Positions 52,548 through 64,000 of a stretch of 64,000 nucleotides of DNA are shown one piece after another (within the stretch, counting starts at the first letter, position 1; each line of letters opens with the position of its first letter). Source of the stretch: Locusta migratoria (taxonomy: Eukaryota; Arthropoda; Insecta; Orthoptera; Acrididae); assembly GCA_026315105.1 (NCBI GenBank), contig CM048744.1:345553668-345617667 (forward strand). Reading direction: 5' to 3'. The position numbers and the translations under genes are program-made. The notes under the pieces are model-generated. The model saw only the letters and a list, made by a program, of their open reading frames with translations. It was not told where the DNA came from and searched no databases.

Positions 52548-52992
52548 ACTATGTTGGCCATGGTATATTATTTCTTCTGCTGCTTGGTATTATAGCTCAT
52601 TGTGTTTGGTGTACAAGATGTTGGCAACCAATGAAGAGGCTTAATTTTACAGTACATGATGTGTTGTGTTCAGATGTTGGCTACGGCCACTGCATGTTCT
52701 TTTTCTGAATGTTCTGTTATTAATTTTTCCGGTGACGATAACAGATAATTTATTAAGCATACAAGGGTATACTATGTTGGCCATGGTATATTATTTCTTC
52801 TGCTGCTTGGTATTATAGCTCATTGTGTTTGGTGTACAAGATGTTGGCAACCAATGAAGAGGCTTAATTTTACAGTACATGATGTGTTGTGTTCAGATGT
52901 TGGCTACGGCCACTGCATGTTCTTTTTCTGAATGTTCTGTTATTAATTTTTCCGGTGACGATAACAGATAATTTATTAAGCATACAAGGGTA
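52548..52992 (+). repeat. Perfect tandem duplication of 223 bp
   Basis: The segment starting ACTATGTTGGCCATGGTATA at 52548 is repeated from 52771 to 52992 without a mismatch that I can see. The TTCAGATGTTGG part recurs in inverted form at about 53088-53155. Confidence 0.97.
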
Positions 52993-53084
52993 CATCGAGA
53001 ACCCGTCAACCATAGAGCAAGAACAACATTAATTATTTACTTCATGGTCAGCATGAAAAAGTAATCCCATCACTGTATACGATT

Positions 53085-53162
53085 CTGTTTGCACTGACCG
53101 CTGCCAACATCTGAACACTTGATACTACACCACAACACAAACTGTAAAATTTTACCAATGAA
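53085..53162 (-). repeat. Inverted partial copy of the duplicated segment
   Basis: The complement reads AAAATTTTACAGTTTGTGTT and GTTCAGATGTTGGCAGCGGT, against TTAATTTTACAGTACATGAT and GTTCAGATGTTGGCTACGGC in the duplicated unit. Confidence 0.7.
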
Positions 53163-53175
53163 GATAACAAAAGCT

Positions 53176-53176
53176 T

Positions 53177-53239
<63 letters not shown>
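53176..53239. repeat. (GT)n microsatellite
   Basis: About 31 GT dinucleotides. Confidence 0.98.
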
Positions 53240-53242
<3 letters not shown>

Positions 53243-54129
53243 GGGCGGGGGGAGTACATGGTGTTTTCTTCACTGGGCCATATTTTTGTAAAGGTTGACT
53301 TTTGTAATGTAGTTTCTACTAATGTTGGATGAAGTTGAGGATGTTCCTGTAAGATTCAGATCACTGTAAGGGGGATTTTCAGCAGCATTTCTGTTGTGTG
53401 TGTAGCTTGGCAACGTACCTTATTGCATGTAGAAAAACCAAAACCTGGTTGTGGTGACAGGCTGATCTGGAGCGTAGCCTGAGGTCTAGGTTAGGTTGGG
53501 CGGCAACAATTTAGTTGGGAGTTGGCGAAGCCAATGAGTGTGAAAATACTAGAGTGGATGTGGTGAAGAAAATTGTCAGAATGGAACATTTGAAATGTTT
53601 GCTGCTTGGTGGGGATGGGGGTTGAATTGGTATTGCTGTCTTCATTTGAGGTATATTTTTGTAGGTCAGTTTAAGTGTTCAGTGCCATTTTAATGTGGTG
53701 ATTGGGTGGGGTTGATTGGTTTTATTGATTGGTTGTGTATATTATGGGTTAGTTGAAGTCTTCAGTATTGTTTTTATGATATTGGTTTTGTACAAGGTTG
53801 TTGATTAGTATCACTGCTTTTATATGGGGTGTTTATAGGTCAATTGAACTACTTGATTCTGTGTATAGTTTTTTGGTTGTTTTCAGTTTTTGTCTTTTTT
53901 AAATTATATTTTTGTGTGTTTTTATTTTAATTTTGTCATCCCCCCTTTCCTTCCCCATTTACAATATCCACATCCAAAATCCCATGTATCCGCATTTGTC
54001 CCTTTAATGTCTTTTCGCATGTTAATATGTATATTTATTGGTGTTTTTCATGAATGTTTTGGTCGTCGTCATTGGCTATGTCTTTATGTCAATAATAATA
54101 TTGGCCTAGTAATAAGGACAGTTTACAAC
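53240..54129. other. AT/TG-rich DNA, no gene recognised
   Basis: GT-rich low-complexity sequence with short frames only. Confidence 0.45.
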
Positions 54130-54290
54130 TCACCGCAAAGACGTGGCAACGAGCTGTGATAGGCACATACAAAAGACACACACATACAACACTTTCAGCT
54201 ATCGACCATAGCCTTCTTCAGAAAATAGAACATTTATGCAATCACTCAGGCACACAACACATACAACCATCACCTCCGGCTGGTCATTAG
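54130..54290. repeat. Orthopteran-type dispersed repeat fragment
   Basis: CACATACAACACTTTCAGCT, ATAGCCTTCTTCAGAAAATA and CACACAACACATACAACCAT resemble a dispersed repeat I associate with grasshopper genomes (CCTTCTTCAGAA followed by CACACA-rich sequence). Confidence 0.5.
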
Positions 54291-54294
54291 TCAT

Positions 54295-54520
54295 TACCAT
54301 CATGTTGTTGAGACCAGTAGTCAAGGGGTAAAGCGCATCTTTCACCTCTCAACGATGTGAGGAGTTGCCAGAAATGACTCGCGATTCAGATTCTGTGTTA
54401 AGCTGTAGGTCCCCTTTCTCTGATTAGATAACTGGGGTAGGCTAGTGACACCCAAGTCGCCCAAGTGGCATCCAATTGAAAAACTTGCACCAGACCAGTG
54501 AGCCACATGAAATTATTATA
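54295..54520. repeat. AAGCTGTAGGTCCCC-type repeat fragment
   Basis: GTTAAGCTGTAGGTCCCCTT and GGCATCCAATTGAAAAACTTGC. A shorter relative begins GAAGCTGTATGTCCCCTTAT at 55399. Probably SINE-like. Confidence 0.45.
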
Positions 54521-56615
54521 CCATCATGTTGATGACACCAGGGGATGAAGCCCACAGGTGGTGTCCTGGTCTTCGATTATGCCCTGCCATGCGGCCACAG
54601 TAGAGCCCAATGCCATATGCCTTGCATGGCAGTGAACATAACTGTACATGTGGTAGTCTAGGTGTTGTAGATTTTGTGGCTCTAATTATTATAAATGAGA
54701 AAATGTTAAATGTGTTGAGAATATAGAAATCAGGCTTAGCTGCAGTCTTTAACATAACTTTTATTTCACATTACAGTTGATGGCTTCAATAATGGACAAC
54801 CAAATTGTTTTGAGGTATAATCCAAATCTAGGCTTTTGGTTGCACTTTATCTGACATCTGCAGTATTATATCATGGGGTAGGAGGAGCAGCAGCAGCAGC
54901 TTCACACATTTGCTGAAGAATAAACTCTCACCTTTGCCTATTGTTTATCTTCTTCTATATTTATATTACCATATCCTTAGTGTTGTAGCCTTATGTATGT
55001 CAGCAGTAGAAAAACAAAGGTAACATTGTAGATGAGTTAAAAGTATCAGTTAAGTTATTTAAGGAACATCACCTGTGTTTGAGAGTTTTTATTGTATTAC
55101 TACAAGAAAAGAATCCTTTATACTAAGGACTTGGTCAGCCAACTACAATAATTCTGTAACAAATTATGTTTACACTTCAAGAAGCAAGGCAAGAATAAAA
55201 GATTCAGGATTGACATTGTGTTCCAAGCAATGGTGTTAGATGTGGTTAGTGTCAGGACTGCATTGAAAAAGTGTTATCTCAAATCATCAAATAGCCTAAT
55301 ATACCTGTCTTCACAATATTAAAACACTGAATCTTTCACCTCTGACAATATGTTTAATGTAGAAAAGTTTAATTACACTGTGGTTTGGAGTATGTGTGAA
55401 GCTGTATGTCCCCTTATAATTGGGTGGGTCAGTCAGTTCAGAGGTAGGAGGAAGACATTGCCATACCATCTCCAATAGCCTGGTGCCTAGTAAAGCAATG
55501 GAGTGTTCAAATTAGGTGGAAGACATTAAACCAACTGTTTCATAAAATGTGTAAGCTATTTACTACTGTACTACTGATACACATGTTGAGTTGCATATAT
55601 TAAATTTTCTCAGTGAATACCTGTAGTATTGAGGTTAACAACATTGAAAAAGTTGTACACTGCTACTCACCACATAGAGGAGGAATTGAGTTGTAGACAA
55701 AACTAAAATAACAAATTTCAGGTTTTGGGCTAAAACTCCTTCATAATTAGAAACACTGAGGAAGTCATTCAGTGGAAATTTTTGTGTTTTCATGCATGTC
55801 TGAGAAGAATTAGATTTAAATTACATGTCAGTACCTAAACCTTGACTATGATTTTTGTATCAGAGTAAAATTTATGGTTTGTTGAGAAGGATAATTTATC
55901 TAATATTTGTGCAAGAATATCTTTGTAGATTAGGTGAGTTCCCATTTTTGCCAAAAGACAAATATTTCATTCAAAAGTACTGGCATATTAATACTGTATG
56001 CATAACGTACATGTGTTGTATAGGAGTTTAAATTTATATTGAGAGGACTTCAAAAAATTCTCTCCAATTTGTATTGATGGATTATTTATATATTTTCTTT
56101 TCTCCATAAAATGGAGACAGATTTGGAAAATGTCAAGTTAATTTTGTACAACCATTTCAGTATTACTGTTGTGACAAATTCTTCCAGGGTTGTGGCCTTC
56201 AATCTTACAGAATTTAAGTTAGCTGTCTTAGTTAATATTTGTGACTAAAGGTGGAAAATATCAATAATTCGCCAACATCATTCCATATTTTTTTTCCACT
56301 AGCAATGGACACTCTATCATTGAGGTGACGTAAATGACAAATTTAAGAAATTTCTCCAAACCATACCAGCCTCTGGTAGTTTTTACCAATGAGATTGATA
56401 TGAGAACCTGCTATAATACTAAGTATGTATTTTTGTAAACTACTGGCCTGTTCTAATAGGCCAAGTGAGCTGTTTCATGATATAAAGAATGATTACAGCA
56501 TAGTTAATTTGTTCCTAGTTCGTTGAGGAATATCATCAAACATATTCAGTATATTAGACTGAGAGAATAAGCAGCTCTCAGAAAAAAACTAAAATTACAC
56601 TTATCAGGCAGAACA
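54521..56615. other. AT-rich DNA, no gene recognised
   Basis: Contains the 55399 repeat relative and many short frames. No splice-supported exon was identified. Confidence 0.45.
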
Positions 56616-56619
56616 TAAT

Positions 56620-57665
56620 GTTTTTCTAGATTCCAAAAAAGCATTTGACGCAGTGCCTCACTGCAGACTGCTAACGAAGATACAAACATATGGAATAGGT
56701 TCACAGTTTTGTGACTGGCCGGAAGACTTCCTAAGTAATAGAATGCAGTACGTTGTTTTCGATGGTAAGTGTTCATCAGAGACGGGGGAGTGTGATAGGA
56801 CCACTTTTATTTTCTATCTATATAAATGATCTGATGGACAGAATAACTTGTAATTTGATAATGGTGTTGTGATGTATGTGAGGGTGTCATCTTTAATTGA
56901 CTGTAGTTGCATACAGGATGACTTAAACAAAATTTCTACTTAATATGAAGAACGACAGCTAGCTCTAAATATAGAAAAATGTAAGATGATGCATATGAGT
57001 AGGAAAAACAATCCCATAATGTACGAATACAGCATTAGTAGTGAGAGTTTTCATGCAATTGTGTCATTCAAATATCTAGGCATAACATTACAGAGTGATA
57101 TGAAATGGAACAAACTTGTAAGGACAGTTGTGACTAAGGCGAACAGCCAACTTGTTTATAGAGATAATTTTGGGAAGATGTACTTCATCTGTAAAGGAGA
57201 CTGCATGTAAAACGCTTCTACAGCCATGTCTTGAGTATTGCTCAAGTGTTTGGGACCTGCAGCAGATCAATTTAAAGGGAGACGCGGAAGCAGTTCAGTG
57301 GCAAGCAGCTAGGTTTGTTACTGGTAGGTTCGACCAATGCGCGAGTGTCACAGAAATGCTCCGGAAACTCAAATGGGAATTGCTAGAGGAGAAATTTTCT
57401 TTTCGAGAAATTCTGTTGAGGAAATTTAGAGGGCCAGAATTTGAAGCTGAATATAGAATGATCTTCCCGCCACCAATTTACATTTTGTGCAAAATATCAC
57501 ATAGACGAGATAAGAGAAATTAGGGCTTGCTCAGAGGCATATAAACATTCTTTCTTCCCCTCATTCTATTTGCAAGTGGAATAGGGCAGGAAATTCCTAG
57601 TAGTGGTACAGAGTACCTTCTGACATGCACGTTATAGTGGACTGCAGAGTATATGTGTAGATGTA
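56620..57665 (+). mobile_element. CR1/jockey-type LINE 3' portion, dead
   Basis: Plus-strand frames give DFQKAFDAVPH-like motif A (SKKAFDAVPHCRLLTKIQTY), IGSQFCDWPEDFLSNRMQYV, a damaged motif B, then LALNIEKCKMMHMSRKNN, IVSFKYLGITLQSDMKWN and TLLQPCLEYCSSVWDLQQIN, the conserved C-terminal cell (Y.LEY.S.VW), then AVQWQAARFVTGRFDQCASV. Frameshifts and stops are frequent. The 3' end GCAGAGTATATGTGTAGATG matches the antisense end near 1580-1605. Confidence 0.85.
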
Positions 57666-57666
57666 T

Positions 57667-58442
57667 TACCATCTTACCTTATGGGGTATGTCCACTGATT
57701 GCAGTGAGACATTGGTAGGTCACTGGAGGGAGCTGCTTCCACATCTGTCCAAACAGGTTGCCTCTCATAAATTCTGGGGAGAGGGGCAACATTCTCTGGT
57801 GCCACATTCAGTCACATCTCAGATGTTTTCCATCTGGTTCAGTTCTAGAAAGTTGGGTGGAGGGGCAGCACATCAATTACAACCTCTTGAACCACTCCTG
57901 GCCCTTTGACATGGCACATTAACTTGTAGAAAAATATCATTTTGGGAAACATGTTCGTTATTAAGGGCCGTATATAATCAGTGCATGATACTCGTTGGTC
58001 ATCATGGTGCCCTCTAAGAGCTCCACTGGACCCATGGATGCCCACATAAATTTCCCCAGAGCATAATTCAGCCCCTGCCAGTATGCATCCATCCCATAGG
58101 TGTCCAGAAGCTGTTAACCCTGGAAGATGAGGGATTCAGACCCTCCCATCAGAATGATCAAGGGATTCACCAGACCAAGCAATGCAAACATTCAGTGACA
58201 GTGGTGACTTTTGTCTGATATCTGTAAGGGGGGGGGGGGCGGCTCCCAACCCCTGAACATTTGGATGTGGTTTCATCTTGGTTTTTTAACTTGTTGAAGA
58301 TACCACAGCATTTGTTAAACAACTGAGAAGTTGTGCAGTGCTGAGCCTTCAGGTGGTGACACTGTTATCTCCTGGGTGGGTTTGGTTTGAATATAGCTAT
58401 GTGGGCATGATGTTCTGGCTGATCAGTGTATATAATCAGTTC
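57667..58442. other. Unassigned repeat-like DNA
   Basis: A G run lies at 58229-58240. The C-terminal-like frame at 57661-57909 matches nothing recognised. Confidence 0.35.
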
Positions 58443-58446
58443 TTAA

Positions 58447-58665
58447 CCCACAAGAACTCGTGCCTTTAAAAGTTATGCGGTTGATCGTCTGTATAGCATT
58501 TTTTCTGACATTCAAAGAACAATTTGTAATGTACTTAATATGTCCAAATAAGTATTTATTGTTGCGTTTATAAGAAAACACACATATTTGACTACTTAAA
58601 ATTGGTAAAATGCTAATTGTTTAAATTACTGTGAGCGAAATGCCCACAGTGAGAGTGCTTGCGGG
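58447..58665. mobile_element. piggyBac-type MITE
   Basis: CCCACAAGAACTC follows TTAA (58443-58446) and GAGTGCTTGCGGG precedes TTAA (58666-58669). 219 bp with imperfect 13-bp ends. Confidence 0.8.
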
Positions 58666-58669
58666 TTAA

Positions 58670-60588
58670 AGAAGTATTAATGCAGAACTGGAATATTCAA
58701 AATCTCTGCTGTTGAATTATAAAACTTTGTGAATGTCAACAGGGTAAAACAAACTTCTATTAGTGTAGTGAAGTACGGGGAAATTTCAAAAAAAAAAATT
58801 TTTTTTCCTATGATTATGCATCATCCAACTACAGGAAGAAATCCAAAGGAATTATGAAATCATTTATTTATAAAGTTGAACATTGACAAGGTGAAATATC
58901 AGATAGTTATTAATGCACTATACATTACTGCTGTACTTGTTGTATTGTGTAATCTTGGGATGATCAGTTTCTAGAGAGATTAAAATGAGATAATGTGGTC
59001 ACTCATTGCCAAATTACTTGCTATCAGCTATGTGCAAAAGACTAGTAATAGGCCTATATTAGTAAATGTTTTACTCTCATACTAGTAGTTTGGCTTCAGA
59101 AACGGAATATCAACATGCTCTTTTTTTCTGTGAGGGTCCAGTAGTGCTAACTGATAAGCTGATGACAGTAGATATCTGATTTAATTTAACAAAGGCACTA
59201 GGTTGTATGGTTCATCCTATATTTTGCAGAAAATTAAAAAAAAATTGAACCTTTTTCTATTTTCTGGTATCACGTGTGTCATTTAAATAGGCATAAATGA
59301 GTTAGTAAAGAGGTTAGAATGTAATATCAGATCATGTCTTACAACAGTTGGTTGCGTAACTGCAACAAAACACAGCCCATATTATTTTCTGACATTCCAG
59401 TACAACTTCCCACCTCCAAATGTCATCACAGAGTGATAAAAGCACGCACACACACACACACACACACACAATTAGAAAATCATGAAATCTTAATGGGAAT
59501 GAAAAATGTTTTTGGAATTAAAAGGAATAGAAAGAGTGTAGTTAATCATTGTGTACTTGAAGTGTTAAGCATTTAAGAGGCAGACAAGCATTGTTAGAAT
59601 GCTGTTTCAAAATGGCATTCTTCAGACCTAATACAAAATACATTTATTATATGCACAGGTAGTTGACATTTTACGACAGTAGGAGTGATCGTAAAGGCAT
59701 TTCCTATTTATGGTCACTCCCAAAAGCCACCACATGGAATGCACGGCTACATTTTTCTGGATGACTACACTGTCCTTGCCTGGCAGTATCAAGATTGAGT
59801 AGGTGGCTATAAATGTATAATTTAATTGAGCCAAGAAACAAGACATGTGGATAATCTATAACACTGATTGGCAAACTTCATGCAGCTAGTTAAACAGATT
59901 GAGAGCTAACCCTTTCATGGCCTGTGGGGGATATACTTTCCACTAATGGCATTCCTTTACTGCATGCATTGTAGCGCATGTCATCACTTCTTTACATTCC
60001 TGGATCGTAGTGGTAGCCCAATGCACTGGTTCTGGTATCCATTTGTTGTTAAATATAGCTTTTAGGGCTGGGGGAAATATACTAATCACCAAATAAGTTT
60101 TTCTTGGGGAGTATGCGTATCACCAAAGTCAATATTGGAAGCGTCTTGGGAAATAAACATACGACAGTGTCGCTTGTGGTCTTTAGGAGGCATATTTACC
60201 ACCAACTTAGGGGTACCTCATTGTTTATTGGGAGTATGTCTTACCATCTCTGTATGTGCCTGATATGATAGTACACTTTAGCAAGTGTAGGAAAACTGCT
60301 ACGACAATCAGTTCCTGTTTGTCGCAGTGTCACTACTGCTGCCGGAAGAGATTGTGATGATGATTTCAACATTTGGTTGAGCAAGAAATATTATTTGTAA
60401 ATAGTAATCGAGCTTTGTAAATATTTTTGAAATAAAGTAAAATAAAAGGAAAAGTTTATTTTTTATTTTTTAACTTGTACTGGAACATGTTATACCTTAC
60501 AGAATGGAAATAGGAAATCCATTTACCACCAAAGTGGAAAGCTCACAAAGGTGCTGTGGTGGTATTTGTACAACCATAGTTTTTAGAC
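58670..60588. other. AT-rich DNA with (CA)n
   Basis: A (CA)n run lies at about 59444-59470. CTAACCCTTTCATGGCC at 59908 looks like one end of a piggyBac-type element, but I found no partner end. No gene recognised. Confidence 0.45.
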
Positions 60589-60592
60589 ATAA

Positions 60593-60787
60593 CCCTTTCC
60601 ACCCAAGTCCACACAATTGTAAGAGTTCTGATTTTCTCTTTCCTCCGACCTCAGTCTTCTGATATGATCGTGTGAGCAGAGCCTGTACTATCACTGTATG
60701 TTGGTTAGAAGTATACCACAAAATGGACATCAGGGTAAGAAATTAAAATCCGAACCCATGTGATTGTGTGGGTTCGGGTGGAAAGGG
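60593..60787. mobile_element. piggyBac-like MITE with ATAA flanks
   Basis: CCCTTTCCACCCAAGTCCAC then ACAAT at the left. The complement of the right is CCCTTTCCACCCGAACCCAC then ACAAT, about 25 bp with three mismatches. ATAA lies on both sides (60589-60592, 60788-60791) instead of TTAA. Just inside the right end, CCGAACCCA/TGGGTTCGG adds a second hairpin. Confidence 0.75.
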
Positions 60788-60791
60788 ATAA

Positions 60792-62215
60792 ATCACAAAA
60801 ATAAAATTGTCAAATGAAAATATAATAAACTGATCACACTTCTAATACAATAAATAATAAAAATAAGAGCTTCACTGTTTTGCCACAAAAATGTAACCAA
60901 TAAGCTGTTAAACTTCAAATTGGTCATGCTTTCATTAGACTAGTATTTTATATTAGGACTGAAATGGTGATGTGTATGCCACTGCAGTGACTGACTTCTA
61001 TAGACCATAAATGACTTCAATTAACACATGCATGCCATTGCTGATGATCAGTCAAATCAAAATCTAGTATATTTCAAAGCTGTCTTACTGTGATGGCTAT
61101 GTCCATGTCAGACACTACCATGGAAAATGCTGTCAAGCATACTGCAGTGTTTGAGAAGTGGTATGAGGGATGAATGACAAGAGTAATGGTGTGAGGTATC
61201 ATTTGTTATAACATGTAATCTCAACTGGTACATACTGAGAACAGTGTGAACTGCATCTGCTACATCAACAAGGCTATTAAGGGCTTAGAGCCAGATGTAC
61301 TGCCTTTCCTGCAGCCTACTTCATGTTCAATATATCAGCAGAACAACATTCTTCAAAGAACGGCAGGTGCCACTGATCCCTTCACCTCCAGATTTGCCTG
61401 ATACATTTCTGTCTGGACATGTCTCAGATCTAGTTAGTCAACAAATCTTTCATTTGCGTCCTCTTGCAACCACTGTTCTTGCTTTGTGTGTATGGCTGTA
61501 AATCATGTGACAACATATTTCCAAGATATGGCCCAATATGTAGGGTGCTAACTGCAGTAAATACAGTACCAAATTCTTACACTTCTGTAAGTTGAATAAT
61601 TAGTCCCTAGTTTGTAGAATGCACTGTTTCATCCTTATTGTTGCAATTTAAAAAGATATGTCATGGGGAATAATAATAATAAAAAATTCTCAACACAATC
61701 AGATTATTATTAGAAACATGGTTATTTTGATGTGCTTTGAACTTTCTTCGAAATTTGCAGAGAATTCCAATTTCTTGCTATGCAGATAAGGCAGTTTCTC
61801 TACCCCAGAATATAGACCTCCATACCAAACTCCATAACCCCACTCTATTTCTTAGAAAATGTGTCATTATTGATATGGATGTTATTCGTGTGATTCACAT
61901 TTCATCTGGACTAAGTTTTATTATTAACTACCAATGCTATTAAGGAAATATGACTGAGGATATTTCAGCTGCTGTTAAAAAATGTGTGGTTGGCCACTGT
62001 TCCCTTTCATAATATAAATATTTCATTTATTAAAGTTGTATTCACATATGGAAATAAGAGGTTAATAACCTCATCAATGAAAAAAAAAATGCATATATCT
62101 AAGACAAAATAGTAGTAGGCCTAGTGGAAGCCTACAGGTGACCCTATTTTATGAATTCCTTTTTATAGATATGTAAAATAACAACTTACATTTTTATGAT
62201 CATCTGATAATGAAT
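60792..62215. other. AT-rich DNA, no gene recognised
   Basis: Only short frames and no repeat boundary identified. Confidence 0.45.
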
Positions 62216-63532
62216 GTACAGCGTGACACAGAATAATGGGAATGTTTGAAATAAGTAGTGGCAGCCATTGGCAGGTGGCAGCACTGCAGGCTTGTGACAG
62301 TGAGTAAACAGTCCACCATTTCAGTAATCATTGATCAATGGAATGGACAATAGCATGTGTTTGCCATAAAAATGTTTTATAAAACAATGATAGTTTGGTT
62401 GTGGCACAGAGGGAGTTTTGAATTTTTTTATAATTCAGGACTTCGTGATGCTCTACCGTTTAAACACACTATATATTGTTGAATTAATAACTTTGAAGAG
62501 ACTGGATCTGCCCTCAAGAAGAAACCAACAGAATGACCAAGAAGTGTGCGTTCTCCAGTGAACATTGATGTTTTATGAGAGTCTGCCTTAAGGACCAATT
62601 CATAAGGAAGCAGCACAGTGTTTGGAATGTTCTGGGAGAGTGTCCGCAGAATTCTTCATTGCAATTTAAAATGTCATCCGTACAAACTACAGATGGTGCA
62701 ACAATTCTAGGACAATGATTACTGGTTACGACTGGGATTCTGTCAACAAAAGATAACAAAAATAAACAATGGTGATGAATTTCTAAACGAGGTATAGATG
62801 TTAGATGAGTCACATTTTCAACTCACAGGTTATCTGACTAAACAGAAGTATTGTTATTGGGCAAACACAAATCCTAAGGGTGTTTATGAGTGCACTTTAC
62901 ACTCTAGTAAAGTGACTGTATAGTGTGATATTTCATCACAGGGGGTTATCAAACCATATTTTGCAAATGAACAGGAAAACACAATATTGATCGTTACATG
63001 GAGATATTACGAACTTTTGTTACATCTACATTGAACTACTTTCCAAAAGTTCAAGAATTCTGGTTTCATCAGGATGGAGTGAAATCACACACTGCATGGC
63101 AATCAATGGCATATGTGCGAGAACTGCTTGGTAACCATGTGATCTAATGATTTGAAGACATTCCCTGACCCCCGAGATTGCCACTTTTCCATTTGTGAAG
63201 TTTTCTTGAGGGGCTACCTCAGGAGCAAAGTCTACACAAATCTACGAAGAACCCTGCATGAATTAAAACAGGTAGTTCAGGATGAAATTCACAGCATCCC
63301 AGCTGAGATGTTGCAGCAGTCAATGAGGAATCCCCACAGCAGATTTCACGAATGTATTCCTACAGGACGACACCATCTGAATTACGTAATTAAAAGAAAT
63401 GGTAAATGACATTAACGTTTTGTAAATTGCATAGTTGTAACATTTCAATTGCTATGAATTAAATTTCTTTCCAGCATCACTTAGTTTTATTGGTTTGTGG
63501 AAATGTTCGCATTTTTCTGTGTTATCCTGTAC
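62216..63532 (+). pseudogene. mariner-like (IS630-Tc1-mariner) element, full length, dead transposase
   Basis: Ends GTACAGCGTGACACAGAATA and (complement of right) GTACAGGATAACACAGAAAA are inverted repeats, 1.32 kb apart, the usual length. The plus strand encodes decayed transposase: FWFHQDGVKSHTAWQSMAY, the catalytic HQDG block, then DPRDCHFSICEVFLRGYLRS (the SPDLTP.DFFLWGYLK block with its last acidic residue still present as RD), KQVVQDEIHSIPAEMLQQSM and FHECIPTGRHHLNYVI. Stops and frameshifts are frequent in the first two thirds. Confidence 0.85.
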
Positions 63533-64000
63533 ACACAAATCGGGATGTATTTGACCAAATCCCTTTTGAAACCATTAAAAATGCAACAACTGGGAGGAAA
63601 ACTAAAATTGATCATTTGGTCTGATTAAACCAGAAAGAAATAGCTGTAGCACATTGGCCATAGTTAATCAAAATTTATGAGACTGGACAGTGATGTTAAA
63701 ATACTAGCTGCAGGTGAACTCAAATTCACTGTTTTACAGAATGTAGCACACGGCTATGGTGCTGCAAGGCTCATTGACCTGGGCACAACTAGGGCTAAAC
63801 AAATGTGCTGCAAAAGTGTATATACATATTGTGTTTTTTATGCTAATGCATGTTCTGTCAGTAGTACAGGTCTGCCAGCTTCGGGGTCTGTGTCGTCGCA
63901 CCACTGCAACGGACGCAAGTGGGGTCGGGACAGTCCGCCTGGAGTTCTGAAAGTCACCACCATGGTGGGCCAGTTGCCTGCCACCATCATTGCCATTGAC
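63533..64000. other. Unassigned DNA at the right edge
   Basis: A 64-codon frame at 63756-63950 is not recognised. GC rises in the last 100 bp, so an exon continuing past the edge is possible but unsupported. Confidence 0.3.

Noticed and set aside
53070..53273. Thr-His repeat peptide
   Set aside because: Translation of the GT microsatellite.

Overview
The window is animal nuclear DNA, almost certainly from a large-genome insect and most probably an orthopteran (Schistocerca-like grasshopper or locust). The main clue is a tRNA-headed SINE (GGCCGCGGTGGCCGAGCGGT head, GGTTCGAATCCCCCCTCGGG B-box, CAGTCCCTAAACTTACAAAC-type body) present in about ten copies. Other repeats that I associate with acridid genomes accompany it (the CTTCCTGGCAGATTAAA repeat, the GAGACGGAGC repeat, a GGCATGGTCCTG repeat, an RTE LINE with a CAA-rich tail). 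Naming the genus rests on recall of repeat families, not on a search.

Host genes are few. (1) On the minus strand, two exons of one unrecognised gene fit together in phase: a 157-bp internal exon at 34840-34996 and a terminal exon at 4678-4777 with stop and 3' UTR. They are separated by a 30-kb intron that is almost solid transposon. (2) On the plus strand at 48944-50470 is an intact, uninterrupted 508-residue Fizzy-related/Cdh1 (APC/C activator) reading frame with C-box, seven-bladed WD40 propeller and C-terminal Ile-Arg tail. Its conserved core contains no intron, so it may be a retrocopy or an intronless gene.

Layout. 0-4.5 kb: LINE remnants and nested SINEs. 4.55-4.78 kb: last exon of the minus-strand gene. 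5-6.2 kb: LTR-like element containing a hAT-type MITE that itself carries a SINE. 7.9-12.6 kb: noncoding repeats in inverted orientation around a PIF/Harbinger fragment and an RTE LINE. 12.6-17.5 kb: SINEs, a piggyBac-type MITE and a LINE with an RNase H domain. 17.8-20.1 kb: a decayed TIR transposon with coding remnants. 20.4-23 kb: SINE composite and palindrome. 24.6-26.4 kb: hAT element with a nested MITE. 27.4-28.4 kb: GC-rich repeat with nine 26-bp tandem units. 29-34.7 kb: Helitron fragment, LINE ORF1 fragment, Penelope-like element and a second RTE LINE. 35-41 kb: foldback element, another RTE LINE and a Penelope-like element between inverted arms. 42.7-47.5 kb: TIR elements, Tc1 pseudogene, LINE pieces and a deleted mariner. 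48.4 kb to the end: the fizzy-related gene followed by AT-rich, CpG-poor DNA that is much less repeat-dense, with a perfect 223-bp tandem duplication, a CR1/jockey LINE fragment, two piggyBac-type MITEs and a full-length but dead mariner-like element.

No operons, CRISPR arrays, rRNA or credible functional tRNA genes are present. Many insertion events can be ordered from target-site duplications read directly in the sequence.
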